From Kineosporia babensis (GTDB lineage Bacteria; Actinomycetota; Actinomycetes; Actinomycetales; Kineosporiaceae), in contig NZ_JAJOMB010000006.1 of assembly GCF_021129305.1 (NCBI RefSeq), positions 248,001 to 312,000 of the forward strand: a stretch of DNA of 64,000 nt. Reading direction: 5' to 3'. Positions 51,037 to 57,946 of the stretch are shown here, piece by piece. The first letter of the stretch is position 1; every line of letters begins with the position of its first letter. Made by a program: the position numbers and the translations under genes. Below the pieces are notes generated by a model that was not told where the DNA came from, ran no database searches, and saw only the letters and a program-made list of their open reading frames with translations.

Positions 51037-52358
51037 AACGCCTTTCCTCGGAGACTTTGACCGGCGCCCAGAGATCTTTCGGCCCGGACGTCCCGGTGCA
51101 GATCGTGCACCTGGGCATCGGTGCCTTCCACCGCGCCCATCAGGCCGTCTACACCCAGCAGGCCGGAGCGGGGGAGTGGGGCATCTGCGGAGTGACGCAG
51201 CGCTCGGCCACGGTTGCCGAGCAGTTGCGCCCGCAGGACGGCCTGTACTCGGTGCTGACCCGGGGCGCCGACGAGCAGCGCCTCGACGTCGTCGACGTGG
51301 TGCGGGACGTGGTGGACGGCAGCGCGGAACCCGAGCGGCTCACCGCCCGGCTGGCCGATCCCGAGGTCAAGGTCGTGACGCTGACGATCACCGAGAAGGG
51401 CTACCGGCTGGGCCCGGGCGGGGCTCTGGACCGGCTGATCGCCGGCCTGGCCGCCCGGCAGGCGGGTTCCGGCGCACCGCTGAGCGTGCTCTCGTGCGAC
51501 AACCTCAACGGCAACGGCGAGGTGCTGCGCGACCTGGTCCTGGCCCACAGCCCGGGTGATCTGGCCGACTGGGTGCTGCGGAACGTGAGCTTCCCCAGTT
51601 CGATGGTCGACCGGATCGTCCCGGCCACCACCGACGCCGACCGGGAACAGGCCGCCGCCCAGCTCGGTGCGCACGATGCTGCGCTGGTGGTCGCGGAACC
51701 GTTCCGGCAGTGGGTGATCCAGGACGACTTTGCCGCCGGGCGGCCTGCCTGGGAGAACGCCGGTGCCGAGATCGTTGCGGACGTGGCACCTTACGAGCGG
51801 CGAAAACTGCGGGTCCTGAACGGCGCGCACTCGTTGCTGGCCTATCTCGGGGCGCTGGCCGGCCACCAGACCATCGCCCAGGCCGCGTCCGACGAGGTGC
51901 TGGCGCAGGCCGCCTGGCGGCTGATCGAGCAGGACGTGGCGCCCACCCTGGCCGAGGACGGGCTGGAGGTGCTGGGATACGGCAAGGTCGTTCTGGACCG
52001 GTTCCGTAATCCGGCCCTGCCGCACCGCACCACGCAGGTCGCCATGGACGGCAGCCTGAAACTCGGCCCGCGCCTGCTGGGCACGATCCGGGACGCCCGC
52101 GCGAGCGGAAGGCTGCCCGAGTCAGCGCTGCTGGGGGTGGCGGCCTGGATGGCCTACGTCGAGGCCACCACCACCGACGGCGACCTTCCCCTCGACGACC
52201 CGCACGCCGACGTCCTCAGTTCGGCCGTGAAGTCCGGGGACGTGGTGGACTCGCTGCTGGCCGTGGACCAGGTGTTCGGCCCCGATCTGCGTGAGGACAC
52301 GGCCGTGCGGTCGGCCTTGACCGACCTGCTGCCGCTGGCCCGGAGCTTCCGCCGCTAA
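51033..52358 (+). CDS. Mannitol dehydrogenase-family oxidoreductase, fructuronate/tagaturonate reductase type
   Basis: A 441-residue polyol dehydrogenase with IVHLGIGAFHRAHQAVYTQ (about 22-40) and TLTITEKGYRL, both typical of the mannitol dehydrogenase family that includes UxuB. The catalytic Lys region LRVLNGAHSLLAYLG is present. It should reduce fructuronate or tagaturonate with NADH, linking UxaC to UxaA. GTG 51033 overlaps uxaA. Which uronate epimer it uses is open; the UxaA partner favours tagaturonate to altronate, while the family resemblance is to UxuB. Confidence 0.87.
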   Translation: MKRLSSETLTGAQRSFGPDVPVQIVHLGIGAFHRAHQAVYTQQAGAGEWGICGVTQRSATVAEQLRPQDGLYSVLTRGADEQRLDVVDVVRDVVDGSAEPERLTARLADPEVKVVTLTITEKGYRLGPGGALDRLIAGLAARQAGSGAPLSVLSCDNLNGNGEVLRDLVLAHSPGDLADWVLRNVSFPSSMVDRIVPATTDADREQAAAQLGAHDAALVVAEPFRQWVIQDDFAAGRPAWENAGAEIVADVAPYERRKLRVLNGAHSLLAYLGALAGHQTIAQAASDEVLAQAAWRLIEQDVAPTLAEDGLEVLGYGKVVLDRFRNPALPHRTTQVAMDGSLKLGPRLLGTIRDARASGRLPESALLGVAAWMAYVEATTTDGDLPLDDPHADVLSSAVKSGDVVDSLLAVDQVFGPDLREDTAVRSALTDLLPLARSFRR

Positions 52359-52410
52359 AGGTTCCGGGAGCGACAGGAGGGGCGGACGGGATCAGCGTTT
52401 GCGGTGATCG

Positions 52411-52426
52411 GTGACGTCCGGGTCAC
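52411..52426. promoter_or_regulatory. Candidate CRP/FNR operator GTGAC-N6-GTCAC
   Basis: A perfect 5-bp inverted repeat with a 6-base spacer sits about 50 bases upstream of the CRP/FNR-family gene. It closely resembles the classical TGTGA-N6-TCACA layout of cyclic-nucleotide receptor sites. It may be autoregulatory. No other copy was searched for systematically. Confidence 0.55.
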
Positions 52427-52478
52427 AGATGGCAAACAGGGCTCGGACGGTGCTGCCCCGGTGCGTATGGTCGTGGTC

Positions 52479-53162
52479 ATGTCGCAGGAGGCGATCTGGC
52501 CGGCGAAGAGTTTTCTGGGGCGCCTGCCGGGGGAGATGCGTAACTCGATCCTGTCCCGGGGGCATGCCCGGCACTACGAGGACGGGCAGGAGGCGATCGT
52601 CGAGGGCACCGAGTCGCCCTTCGTGCTGATCGTCCTGTCCGGCTGGTTCAAGATCGTCGCGACCATGCAGACCGGTAAGGAGGCGCTGGTCGCGGTCCGG
52701 GCCGGCGGGGACCTGATCGGCGAGCTCGGGGTCATGGAGGACACTCCGCGGGTGGCCACGGTGCGGGCCAGCGGGCCGGTGGACGTGCGGGTGATCAGCC
52801 GGCTCGACTTCCGCGAGCTGCTGGCCGAGATGTCCGAGGTCGCGGCGGCGGTGAGCGGGGTGATCGCGAGCCGGCTGCGGGTGGCCACGCGCCGGCAGGT
52901 CGAGTTCACCACCTGCCCCAGCGATGTCCGGGTGGCCCGGATCCTGCTGGAGCTGATGGTGGCGCACGGCCGGCCGGTCCGCGGCGGAGTGATGATCGAC
53001 GTCGCGCTCACCCAGCCGGAACTGGCCGGGCTCTCCGGCTGCACCGAGCCGACCGTGCACCGGGTCCTGACCGTGCTGCGCCGGCAGAAGGTGGTGGAGA
53101 CCGGCTACAAGCGGGTGGTGGTGCTCAACGAGGACGAGCTGGCCCGGCGCGCCGAGGGCTGA
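52479..53162 (+). CDS. CRP/FNR-family transcription regulator with cyclic-nucleotide-binding domain
   Basis: A 227-residue regulator: a cNMP-binding beta roll (about 15-125) with a phosphate-binding cassette GELGVMEDTPRVATVRA that keeps the Arg used for the cyclic phosphate, a long helix, and a winged helix (LTQPELAGLSGCTEPTVHRVL, about 170-190). There is no cysteine cluster for FeS binding. Start choice between ATG 52479 and 52467 is open; neither has a strong ribosome-binding site. It converges, with 16 bases between stops, on an operon holding a nucleotide-cyclase-like gene and a PycTM-like gene, so it might answer the same nucleotide; that link is inference. Confidence 0.9.
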   Translation: MSQEAIWPAKSFLGRLPGEMRNSILSRGHARHYEDGQEAIVEGTESPFVLIVLSGWFKIVATMQTGKEALVAVRAGGDLIGELGVMEDTPRVATVRASGPVDVRVISRLDFRELLAEMSEVAAAVSGVIASRLRVATRRQVEFTTCPSDVRVARILLELMVAHGRPVRGGVMIDVALTQPELAGLSGCTEPTVHRVLTVLRRQKVVETGYKRVVVLNEDELARRAEG

Positions 53163-53178
53163 GCCCGGCCATCAGTTC

Positions 53179-53685
53179 TCACCACGCCAGGACGGCCAGA
53201 GCGAGGGCGGGGAGTGCGGCCAGGCCGAAGAGGGCCAGACCGGCGTTCAGATAACGGTTCTTGGTCACCGCGATCCGGGCGATCAGTTCGGAGACCGCCC
53301 AGACCTCGGCGGCCAGCACCTGCGGATCGTGCAGGGTCGGGGGTGTGCCGAGCGCGGCCACTCCCGGGTAGGAGAAGCGGTTGGCGGTGCGCGCGTGCGG
53401 CATCCGGGGCCGCAGCGCCTGCCCCAGACAGACCGCCGAACCGGCGGCCAGAAGGAACAGCAACCCGCCGAAGATCCAGGTGAGCACTCCGCGTCCGCCG
53501 CCCCCGACGTCCTTCAATTGGCCGCCCTGACTGATCAGGACGCTGAACACCCCGGCCTCGATCGCCGCGAGAATGTTGGCTTTGCCGTCGGCCTGCTGCA
53601 CGGTCTGCTGAAAATGGTTGAGCGCGGCCAGCGCCACTTCCAGGTGGGACTGGCCGGTGAGCTCCTCGGCCACGGTGTCGGTCAT
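53179..53685 (-). CDS. PycTM-like (DUF5706) membrane protein, candidate Pycsar-type effector
   Basis: A 168-residue protein with the segment QQADGKANILAAIEAGVF (about 31-47), the conserved ADxKA start of the DUF5706/PycTM family. A membrane helix follows at about 67-88 (LTWIFGGLLFLLAAGSAVCLG) and a last one at about 145-167. A helix with ELIARIAVTKNRYLN precedes the last span. In Pycsar systems a transmembrane effector of this family is switched on by cUMP or cCMP made by a cognate cyclase and damages the membrane. It has a strong GGAGGAAGG ribosome-binding site and ends a four-gene minus-strand operon that begins with a cyclase-like gene. Assignment is from motif memory, not a search. Confidence 0.75.
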   Translation of the reverse strand: MTDTVAEELTGQSHLEVALAALNHFQQTVQQADGKANILAAIEAGVFSVLISQGGQLKDVGGGGRGVLTWIFGGLLFLLAAGSAVCLGQALRPRMPHARTANRFSYPGVAALGTPPTLHDPQVLAAEVWAVSELIARIAVTKNRYLNAGLALFGLAALPALALAVLAW

Positions 53686-53694
53686 GCCTTCCTC

Positions 53695-54567
53695 CTACGC
53701 GTAGTCCTGGTCGTACGGCTCGTCCTCCGGCGGCGGAGGCGGGCCCGGCCGGGAGGAACCGTTCAGCTGCGCCGGGGGTGGTCCCTCGTCGGCCGACAGA
53801 GCGCTCAGGTCACCGAGCAGACGCTGGCGGACGGCGGCCAGGTCCACATCCTGCAGACCGTTGTTGCTCTGCAGCAGGCGCAGCAGCTCCAGCCGGGTGT
53901 CCCGGTCGATCTGCCGGTTCTTGGACACCAGGTCGATCACGGCCCGGGAGTCGCCCGGGTTGTTGGCGATGTGCACGGCCAGGCCCGAGGGGTCACCCCT
54001 CATCGCCAGGTTCACCGCTTCCACCTTGCGCGCGCCGATCTCGTCCTCGACCATCTGCTGACCGAGGCGGGAATCGATCGTCAGCATGACGAAACAGGTC
54101 TGGATGGTGATGCCCTCGGGCATCCGGCCGGTGCGGGCCCCGAACCGCGCGTTGATCGCGGCCGTCGCCTCGTGCGCCTGGTGCGCCTCGAACTGTGATG
54201 ACAACGGCCACATCAGCGATCGCAGCCGCTCGGTCAGGAACTGCTGGCCGTCGCCGAGGTTCTGCGAGACGGCCAGGCCGGGCCGGTCGACGAACCAGCT
54301 CACGTTCACCTCGGCGCCGAAGAAGAACGCACTCCTCAGCGCGGCCAGCTGGTAGTAGAACGTGGAGCGCTTGACCGTCACGTCGACCAGGTACCGGCGC
54401 CGGATGGTCAGCCGCTCCGACATCGAAGGGGTGCGGCCCTCGGCCACGACAGAACCGTCGCCGCTCGCGTAGACCACCGTATGGCCGGGCACCGCCGGGC
54501 CCAGAGCCAGGCCGTTCACCGATTCCTCGCGCACCAGAGGCAGACTCCGCGGGGGCTCGTGCATCAT
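53695..54567 (-). CDS. Cytoplasmic protein with possible SPFH/band-7-like domain
   Basis: A 290-residue protein starting at ATG 54567, overlapping the NTPase stop, with AAGGAG upstream. After about 70 beta-rich residues, the segment EVNVSWFVDRPGLAVSQNL through ITIQTCFVMLTIDS (about 90-185) reads like an SPFH domain: a V-x-D-P-like strand pair, a long helix, then G-I-x-V-x-x. Following helices and a disordered Pro/Asp-rich tail (about 255-290) complete it. No transmembrane segment is visible. SPFH proteins scaffold membrane microdomains, which would suit a partner of the membrane protein encoded 9 bases downstream. The fold call is tentative and alternatives are open. Confidence 0.5.
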   Translation of the reverse strand: MMHEPPRSLPLVREESVNGLALGPAVPGHTVVYASGDGSVVAEGRTPSMSERLTIRRRYLVDVTVKRSTFYYQLAALRSAFFFGAEVNVSWFVDRPGLAVSQNLGDGQQFLTERLRSLMWPLSSQFEAHQAHEATAAINARFGARTGRMPEGITIQTCFVMLTIDSRLGQQMVEDEIGARKVEAVNLAMRGDPSGLAVHIANNPGDSRAVIDLVSKNRQIDRDTRLELLRLLQSNNGLQDVDLAAVRQRLLGDLSALSADEGPPPAQLNGSSRPGPPPPPEDEPYDQDYA

Positions 54568-56735
54568 GCCGCTATCTCCTTCTCCACCCAGGCCCCCAGA
54601 TGGGGTGCCGTGCCGTCGGTTCCGTTCCAGCTGCGGGCGGTGGCCCGCAGGATCTGCCGGGTCCGGGGGTCGAACGCGACCTGCTGCAGCATCCGCTGCA
54701 TCTCCCGTCGGGCCTGCGGATCTGCGTCGCACAACCGGGCCCAGTAGGTCAGCACGCTGCGGGCCCGGGTACTCAGGTCGGAGTTCAGGGTGTGCCACCA
54801 GAGCCAGACGATCTGATGGCGCCGGGTGCTGTCGGCGATGGTCAGCTGCAGCAGCGTCGGCCACCGGCCGTCCCCGTCGCTCACCAGGTCCCAGGCGATC
54901 AGCAGGAAGAAGAACCGGCCGGTCCAGGCCATGTCGTCCTTGCGCAGGTTGGCCCACTGGTACATCTGGTTCACGACCTCGCCGAAGTACAGCTGGGGGT
55001 CGTGCACCACCAGGGTGGCCAGGCCGTCGGCCACCTCCCGGCGGACCGCGTACGACTCGTCGCGGGCCAGCCGCAGCAGCGCGGCCGGCAAGAGCTCGTC
55101 CCGCTCGATCAGCGCGGGCGCCTCGTCCCGAACGGCGCCCAGCGCGTAGATGCGCGCGGCGGTGCAGCGCAGGTTCGGATCATCGGCCCGCTCCCACTCC
55201 TCGGTCATCAGCCGCAGGGCCGGGCGCATCTGGGCATCCCGGGCGGCGAAGGTCAGGGCGGTGGCGGCGGCATCACGCAACCGTTCGTGCTGCGACTTGG
55301 CCCAGTTCAGCAGCAGCAAGCCGTACATGTGGTCGAAGGCCTGCACGGTCAGGGCCCCGACGGCGGTAGCCGCCCGGGAACGGATCCCGGCCGCCGCCCG
55401 CGCGCCGAGATGGTCCAGCCAGTGCACCAGCGCGATCCGGCTCTCCCGGTACTCCGTCCACACATGCAGGAACAGGCGGGGACCGAAATCCGCCTGGGCG
55501 TAACGGATCACCTCGATGTCGACCTTGCCGTAGCGGGTCCAGAACAGAGCCGGCTCGATCACCGCACCCAGTTGCTGCATCTCCCGCCGCCGGGAGGTGC
55601 CGAACGGATCGGCCGGGCGCTCGCGGCGGTCGCGGTCCGACCGGAACGGGTCGAGCTCGCCGAGCAGCCGGGTGGCGGCGTCGGCGATCACCTCGTGCGG
55701 CTGCCCCTGCAGCACGGCCAGAGCGATGGCCAGGCAGCGGGTACGCAGATCGGGCAGTTCGGCGAACCAGTCGGCGACGTCGGACTCCCCTCGGCCCTTC
55801 AGGGACGGTTCGAGCAGGGCCCGCAGCGAGGGCGCCTCGGGTGAGCACCGGGCCAGCTGATCGGCGATCTCACTCGCGGTGGCCAGCCGGGTCTGCGGTC
55901 CGAGGTGATCGGCGACGATGCCGGCCAGGTCGGGGTGAGCCAGCAGGCCGGGCAAGCGGTCTCGGCCCACCGCCCCCAGCCGGTGTTTGAGGACGGCGGT
56001 GAGCACCTCCATCCGCTGCGGGCCGGGCCCGAAGTCGACGTGCCCGACGAGCGGGCCGGACTGGGGCAGCCGGGACAGGTTGCTGACGGTGATCACCAGG
56101 CGGATCTTGCGGTCGCGCAGCTGGACGGCGAGCGCATCGAGGTCGAACGCGCGCATCGGGGCCGCCGGGGACTCGCCCGGTTCCTCGCTGAGGATCAGCG
56201 CGGCACAGGTCTCGGGCAGGTCGCCGACGGACAGGTCGCCGAGCCGGGTGGCCGGGTCGAGTTTGTGGATCTGCTCGGGCTCGGACCGGTTGAGCGCATG
56301 GACGGCCGCGGCGGTGCGCCCGCTGCCCAGCGGGCCGGTGACCACCGTGATCGGGAACTCCTGTACGGCCTGGCTCAGCCGGGTCGCGCCGGGACTGCCG
56401 ACGAAAGCCAGAACAGAGACTTCTCTTTCGTCGTCCGACAGTTCGTAGAGCCGGATCCTGGTGTCGTGACGGCCGGTGATGACCGTGACGTTCTTGTCCC
56501 GGCCGACGTAGTCGTTACCGACGTAGCGGTGCCAGGCCCGGCCGGCCTCCTGGCGCTGGTGTTCGTTGTCGGTCTTCTGTCCGGGTGAGTGGGTGCTGTC
56601 CTCGCTGAAGGCCTTGTCGAAGCTGTTCTTCTCGGCCGGTTTCGGCTTCTCGGCGGCGGCCGGGGCCTGGGCCTCGGGTTCTTTGGCCGGCGCGGGCTGG
56701 GGTTGTGCCGGCTTCTCGGAGTCGTTGTCAGCCAT
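54564..56735 (-). CDS. P-loop NTPase with helical-repeat C-terminus (STAND-like), N-terminal homotypic motif
   Basis: A 723-residue protein. Residues 1-65 are Pro/Ala/Glu-rich and disordered; residues 72-88 hold the motif VGNDYVGRDKNVTVITG shared with the upstream cyclase-like protein. A P-loop GPLGSGRTAAA follows near 127, with Arg in place of the Walker A Lys, and a possible Walker B strand CAALILSEEP near 178. From about 320 to the end it is helical, with HEAT-like pairs (LRDAAATALTFAARD, LRCTAARIYALGAV, VRREVADGLATLVV). The layout fits STAND-type sensors: N-terminal signalling motif, switch NTPase, repeat sensor. ATG 56735 overlaps the cyclase gene by 8 bases; GTG 56753 is an alternative. 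Confidence 0.75.
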   Translation of the reverse strand: MADNDSEKPAQPQPAPAKEPEAQAPAAAEKPKPAEKNSFDKAFSEDSTHSPGQKTDNEHQRQEAGRAWHRYVGNDYVGRDKNVTVITGRHDTRIRLYELSDDEREVSVLAFVGSPGATRLSQAVQEFPITVVTGPLGSGRTAAAVHALNRSEPEQIHKLDPATRLGDLSVGDLPETCAALILSEEPGESPAAPMRAFDLDALAVQLRDRKIRLVITVSNLSRLPQSGPLVGHVDFGPGPQRMEVLTAVLKHRLGAVGRDRLPGLLAHPDLAGIVADHLGPQTRLATASEIADQLARCSPEAPSLRALLEPSLKGRGESDVADWFAELPDLRTRCLAIALAVLQGQPHEVIADAATRLLGELDPFRSDRDRRERPADPFGTSRRREMQQLGAVIEPALFWTRYGKVDIEVIRYAQADFGPRLFLHVWTEYRESRIALVHWLDHLGARAAAGIRSRAATAVGALTVQAFDHMYGLLLLNWAKSQHERLRDAAATALTFAARDAQMRPALRLMTEEWERADDPNLRCTAARIYALGAVRDEAPALIERDELLPAALLRLARDESYAVRREVADGLATLVVHDPQLYFGEVVNQMYQWANLRKDDMAWTGRFFFLLIAWDLVSDGDGRWPTLLQLTIADSTRRHQIVWLWWHTLNSDLSTRARSVLTYWARLCDADPQARREMQRMLQQVAFDPRTRQILRATARSWNGTDGTAPHLGAWVEKEIAA
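56472..56522 (-). other. Homotypic (possibly amyloid-like) motif in the NTPase N-terminus
   Basis: Codes residues 72-88, VGNDYVGRDKNVTVITG. It matches residues 229-245 of the cyclase-like protein at 12 of the 13 positions VG-DY-(V/I)-(G/A)-RDKN-x-T-(V/I), allowing conservative changes. Short G/N/D-rich beta-prone motifs shared between a signalling protein and a STAND NTPase are known to drive homotypic amyloid-type assembly in bacteria. Confidence 0.7.
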
Positions 56736-57489
56736 GGAAGGTCGCGTTGGCACCGCTGGAATGAATCGTGGTGTTCTTGTCCCGCGCTATGTAATCTCTG
56801 CCGACGCTGACGTGAGTCGGCGGGTGATCGGCCTCGGGCTCGGCCGGCGTGGGAAGAGGCGGATCGGGTAGGGCCGAATCCATCGGCAGGGAAGGTGTTT
56901 CCAGGCCGGGCAGCTGGACGTGCACCGTGCCGCTGCGCTCCTTGGCCTGGAACGGCGCCGACCGGAAGCTGTGCAGATCGGACCGGCCGGACTTCTCGAG
57001 CTTGTGGTACCAGTCGTCCGGGATCCCCAGGACCAGGTAGGCCTCGGGCACCTCGGTGAGAAGAGCTCGTAGCAGCGGCAGGTCGACGATCCGGCAGGCC
57101 TCGTCGATCGGGTCCCCGGACCAGCCGTCGAAGCCCTGGCCCGGCTGGTCCCGGCTGATCTCGCCGATGTTCAGGGCCAGCCGCAGCCGGATCGTGTGCG
57201 CCGCCGAGGCCCCCAGCGCGTGCAACCGCAGCTGCTCCCGCAGGGTGAGTGCGAACCGGGCGGTGAGCTGGTCCCGGGTGGTGGTGGCCTCGAGCAGCAC
57301 GGCGGCCCCGTCGCCCCGGTCGATGATGTCGATCAATTGCTTCCCCGGATCGATTCCGGAATCGCCGAGAGCGGCCAGAAGGATGTCCTTCAATGATCGG
57401 CGCAGCATTCTCTTGACGAAGTCGGTTCGGGCGCTCGAGGCTTCGATGTCGACCACGGCGATGAATGCCGTGCGCGTGGTTTCGGGCAT
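56728..57489 (-). CDS. Class III nucleotide-cyclase-like protein with C-terminal homotypic motif
   Basis: A 253-residue protein; residues 5-190 follow the class III cyclase pattern. First metal Asp is D14 in AVVDIEASS, second D60 in DRGDGAAVLL; LRLALNIGEI (103-111) matches the RIGIHTGE strand. DPIDEACRIVD (126-136) matches the VNxAARL segment, keeping the Arg (R133) while Asn is Asp (D129). After a Pro-rich linker the last 30 residues hold VGRDYIARDKNTTIHSS, the same motif as in the downstream NTPase. It is the first gene of an operon ending in a PycTM-like protein, so synthesis of a cyclic nucleotide signal is the leading idea. A binding-only cyclase homologue is the alternative. Confidence 0.75.
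   Translation of the reverse strand: MPETTRTAFIAVVDIEASSARTDFVKRMLRRSLKDILLAALGDSGIDPGKQLIDIIDRGDGAAVLLEATTTRDQLTARFALTLREQLRLHALGASAAHTIRLRLALNIGEISRDQPGQGFDGWSGDPIDEACRIVDLPLLRALLTEVPEAYLVLGIPDDWYHKLEKSGRSDLHSFRSAPFQAKERSGTVHVQLPGLETPSLPMDSALPDPPLPTPAEPEADHPPTHVSVGRDYIARDKNTTIHSSGANATFHG
56755..56805 (-). other. Homotypic (possibly amyloid-like) motif at the cyclase-like C-terminus
   Basis: Codes residues 229-245, VGRDYIARDKNTTIHSS, near the C-terminus after a Pro-rich linker. The partner copy is at 56472-56522. The amino acids agree better than the codons do, which suggests the pairing is maintained by selection on the protein. Confidence 0.7.
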
Positions 57490-57946
57490 GCTGATCCATT
57501 CTCCGGCGGGCTGACTTCGGGCTCAGGTATACCCCTGCCGGCGCCGGTCAATACCGGCGAATGAGGGGATTCGGGCTTTTGCCGTGCGGCGGCGGTGCGT
57601 GACGACGGCCAGGACTCGTCCTGCCCTTTCGGGCGGAGTGGGTGGTTTACGTCTCACGCATCGTAGACAGCTTTGTGCTCGTGGTGGGGTGAAAGCGTCA
57701 GATTGTTCGGGTGATCGGTCGCCCGGTGTTGGGCGGCTGGGTGTTATCCCCGGGGTAAGTCCGGGTCCTTGGCATCAATTGAGGAATTCTGCGGCGTATT
57801 GGACCGCGGCACCTTATGGTCGACCTCGGAACCGTCGTACGGATCGCGCCGCGACTGCCTGAGCCTGCGCTTTTCGTGATCACGGCCGGTGCCGCCGATA
57901 CCTGTTTCCAGTCTCTGATCCGGTTCGGGGAAGTAGGCCAGAAATC
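57490..57946. other. Divergent intergenic region, 457 bases, no gene seen
   Basis: Lies between the minus-strand cyclase operon and the plus-strand vWA gene and must hold both promoters. It contains a palindrome at 57542-57559, a short GCCC-TTTC-GGGC hairpin near 57630, and a lower-GC stretch around 57770-57830. Short open frames here lack ribosome-binding sites or recognisable content. Confidence 0.7.
57542..57559. promoter_or_regulatory. Inverted repeat CGCCGGT-CAAT-ACCGGCG upstream of the cyclase operon
   Basis: A perfect 7-bp inverted repeat with a 4-base loop about 50 bases upstream of the cyclase-like start. It could be an operator or an RNA hairpin in the leader; nothing else distinguishes the two. 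Confidence 0.4.

Noticed and set aside
57584-57862. A 92-residue open frame in the divergent intergenic region
   Set aside because: No ribosome-binding site, atypical composition (Arg/Gly/Thr-rich) and no recognisable motif; the region must hold two promoters.
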